This document shows, in pieces, positions 62,954-64,000 of a stretch of 64,000 nt of DNA. The notes below the pieces were generated by a model. It worked only from the letters and a program-made list of their open reading frames with translations, did no database searches and was not told where the DNA came from. The stretch is from Pseudolabrys sp035718275 (lineage in GTDB: Bacteria > Pseudomonadota > Alphaproteobacteria > Rhizobiales > Xanthobacteraceae), in contig DASTHI010000025.1 in assembly GCA_035718275.1 (NCBI GenBank), positions 124,001 to 188,000 of the forward strand, written 5' to 3'. Numbering within the stretch: the first letter of the stretch is position 1; every line of letters starts with the position of its first letter. A program made the translations under genes and the position numbers.

Positions 62954-63331
62954 ATGACCGAGAGCACGGGTCCGACTGGTTTCGAGAGATCAGACGCAGC
63001 ACCTTGGCTCATCGGAGCGCTGGCCGCTGGGGTGGCCACATTTCTGATAGCCGTTCCATTCGTGATCCACGCAATTTATCCCGACTCGACCGAGGTCGGC
63101 TCGATCGGAGGCTTGCCGCAACAGCCCGAACCTCATCTGCAACTCGCACCGTCCTCCGATTTTGCAACTTTTCGAACGGCTGAAGCGGATCGCCTTTCCA
63201 GCTATGGCTGGCAAGATCGCAGCAGCGGGATCGTCCGCATGCCGATCGACCGCGCCATGCAATTGCTCGTGAAACGCGGGCTGTCGCAATGGCCGTCCGC
63301 ATCCTCAACGTCAACAGAGCGTCGGCATTGA
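62954..63331 (+). CDS. Small membrane protein of the act-cox island, unknown function
   Basis: A 125-residue protein with one membrane helix at about 17-42 (WLIGALAAGVATFLIAVPFV) and a periplasmic part ending in LSSYGWQDRSSGIVRMPIDR and AMQLLVKRGL. The last segment resembles short proteins that accompany haem-copper oxidases. It is divergent from actA and 3 bases before coxB, so likely made with the oxidase. Function unknown; an assembly or accessory role is inferred. Confidence 0.68.
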   Translation: MTESTGPTGFERSDAAPWLIGALAAGVATFLIAVPFVIHAIYPDSTEVGSIGGLPQQPEPHLQLAPSSDFATFRTAEADRLSSYGWQDRSSGIVRMPIDRAMQLLVKRGLSQWPSASSTSTERRH

Positions 63332-63334
63332 GAA

Positions 63335-64000
63335 ATGGGGAATTGGGTGCCGCGTGGAAATCCGTTTTGGCCAAATGCAGACTCAGCGTATGCCGGCTCC
63401 GTCGATCTACTTTTTCTGGCGCTTTGCGCAGTCGCCTTTCTCGTCTTTTCACTTCTGCTGGTCCTGCTGCTTCGATTTGCAATCCACTACCGCGCCGGCA
63501 ACCGCGACGCAGATCGCGATGCCCGCATCAGGAAAAGCTGGATGTTTGAGAGTGCCTGGACCGCGGCGACGTTTGTCGGTTTCGTCGCACTCTTCTTCTG
63601 GGGAGCTACACTTTATCTCGATATTTACCGGCCACCCGCTGGCGCCGACACCATCTATGTCGTCGGCAAACAGTGGATGTGGAAGGTGCAACATCTCGGC
63701 GGCCAGCGCGAAATCAACGAACTCCACATCCCTGTCAATGAAGCGGTGCGCCTCATCATGTCCTCACAGGATGTCATTCATTCGTTCTTCATGCCGGAAT
63801 TTCGAATCAAGCATGACGTGCTTCCGGGCACCTCCGAGGAGCTTTGGGTGAAACCCGTCAAAACCGGAATATTCCACCTGTTCTGCGCCGAATACTGCGG
63901 TACGGACCATTCACGCATGACTGGGCGCATCGTGGTGATGCAGCATGAAGAATTCTCCGATTGGCTGCGGAGGCAGGACGTCGATGGAACGCTGGCAGCG
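63335..64000 (+). CDS. coxB: Cytochrome c oxidase subunit II, CuA type (3' end outside window)
   Basis: ATG at 63335, three bases after the preceding stop; the frame stays open to the right edge (222 codons). Two membrane helices (about 22-48, LFLALCAVAFLVFSLLLVLL; and about 75-95, TAATFVGFVALFFWGATLYL) precede a cupredoxin domain. The CuA site is complete: the histidine in SQDVIHSFFMPEFRIKHDVL, then FCAEYCGTDHSRM with both cysteines, His and Met, plus VGKQWMWKVQH for cytochrome c docking. There is no cleavable signal. Whether a haem c domain is fused cannot be seen. Subunit I is expected beyond the edge. Confidence 0.92.
   Translation, partial: MGNWVPRGNPFWPNADSAYAGSVDLLFLALCAVAFLVFSLLLVLLLRFAIHYRAGNRDADRDARIRKSWMFESAWTAATFVGFVALFFWGATLYLDIYRPPAGADTIYVVGKQWMWKVQHLGGQREINELHIPVNEAVRLIMSSQDVIHSFFMPEFRIKHDVLPGTSEELWVKPVKTGIFHLFCAEYCGTDHSRMTGRIVVMQHEEFSDWLRRQDVDGTLAA

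Overview
The window reads as a chromosomal segment of an alphaproteobacterium of the order Hyphomicrobiales, close to the Bradyrhizobium/Afipia/Xanthobacteraceae group. The evidence is gene order and protein type: eno, pdhA, pdhB (with its own lipoyl domain), pdhC, lpd, lipA, ispDF (fused), dusB, ntrBC, ntrYX, dat, hfq, hflX and mazG follow one another as in rhizobia. A second conserved block runs rlpA, dac, tmk, holB, metG, tatD and an MBL hydrolase. Coding is dense and moderately GC-rich by eye.

Region 1 (1-26 kb) is housekeeping. It begins with queF, cut by the left edge, then enolase, a 2-oxoglutarate/Fe(II)-type oxygenase and an FtsB/DivIC-like protein. Next come the whole pyruvate dehydrogenase complex, a cysteine synthase and a small GlsB-type membrane protein. 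Lipoate synthase, a COQ10/RatA-like START protein, a CinA C-terminal amidohydrolase, IspDF and DusB follow. The two nitrogen-type two-component systems NtrBC and NtrYX come next, then a D-amino-acid-type transaminase, Hfq, HflX, MazG, an MBL hydrolase and TatD.

Region 2 (26-36 kb) carries metG with a long basic N-terminal tail, a small secreted Cys-rich protein, a DUF2336 protein, an orphan Tat-type ABC substrate-binding protein, and holB-tmk-dac-rlpA on the minus strand.

Region 3 (36-51 kb) is accessory. It holds a PilZ protein, many short lineage-type hypothetical proteins (several of 34-52 residues with one or two membrane segments and good ribosome binding sites), an M15-like peptidase, an AmiC-type amidase, an ICMT-like membrane methyltransferase and tRNA-Ser(UGA). 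It also has a YbhB-like gene broken by one extra G, with a good match to an EcfG general-stress promoter in front of it. Several gaps of 300-1200 bases contain no gene I can support.

Region 4 (51-64 kb) is a respiratory island. It encodes a membrane-type three-component flavoprotein dehydrogenase (GMC flavoprotein, Tat-exported small subunit, triheme cytochrome c), a SCO copper chaperone, and a complete alternative complex III (actA-F: pentaheme cytochrome, Tat/Fe-S giant subunit, two NrfD-like quinone subunits, DUF3341 subunit, monoheme lipoprotein). Divergent from actA are a small membrane protein and the CuA subunit II of a haem-copper oxidase, which runs off the right edge. Together these would form a bc1-independent chain: periplasmic substrate to quinone, quinol to alternative complex III, then to the oxidase. 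That linkage is inferred from gene context, not shown by the sequence.
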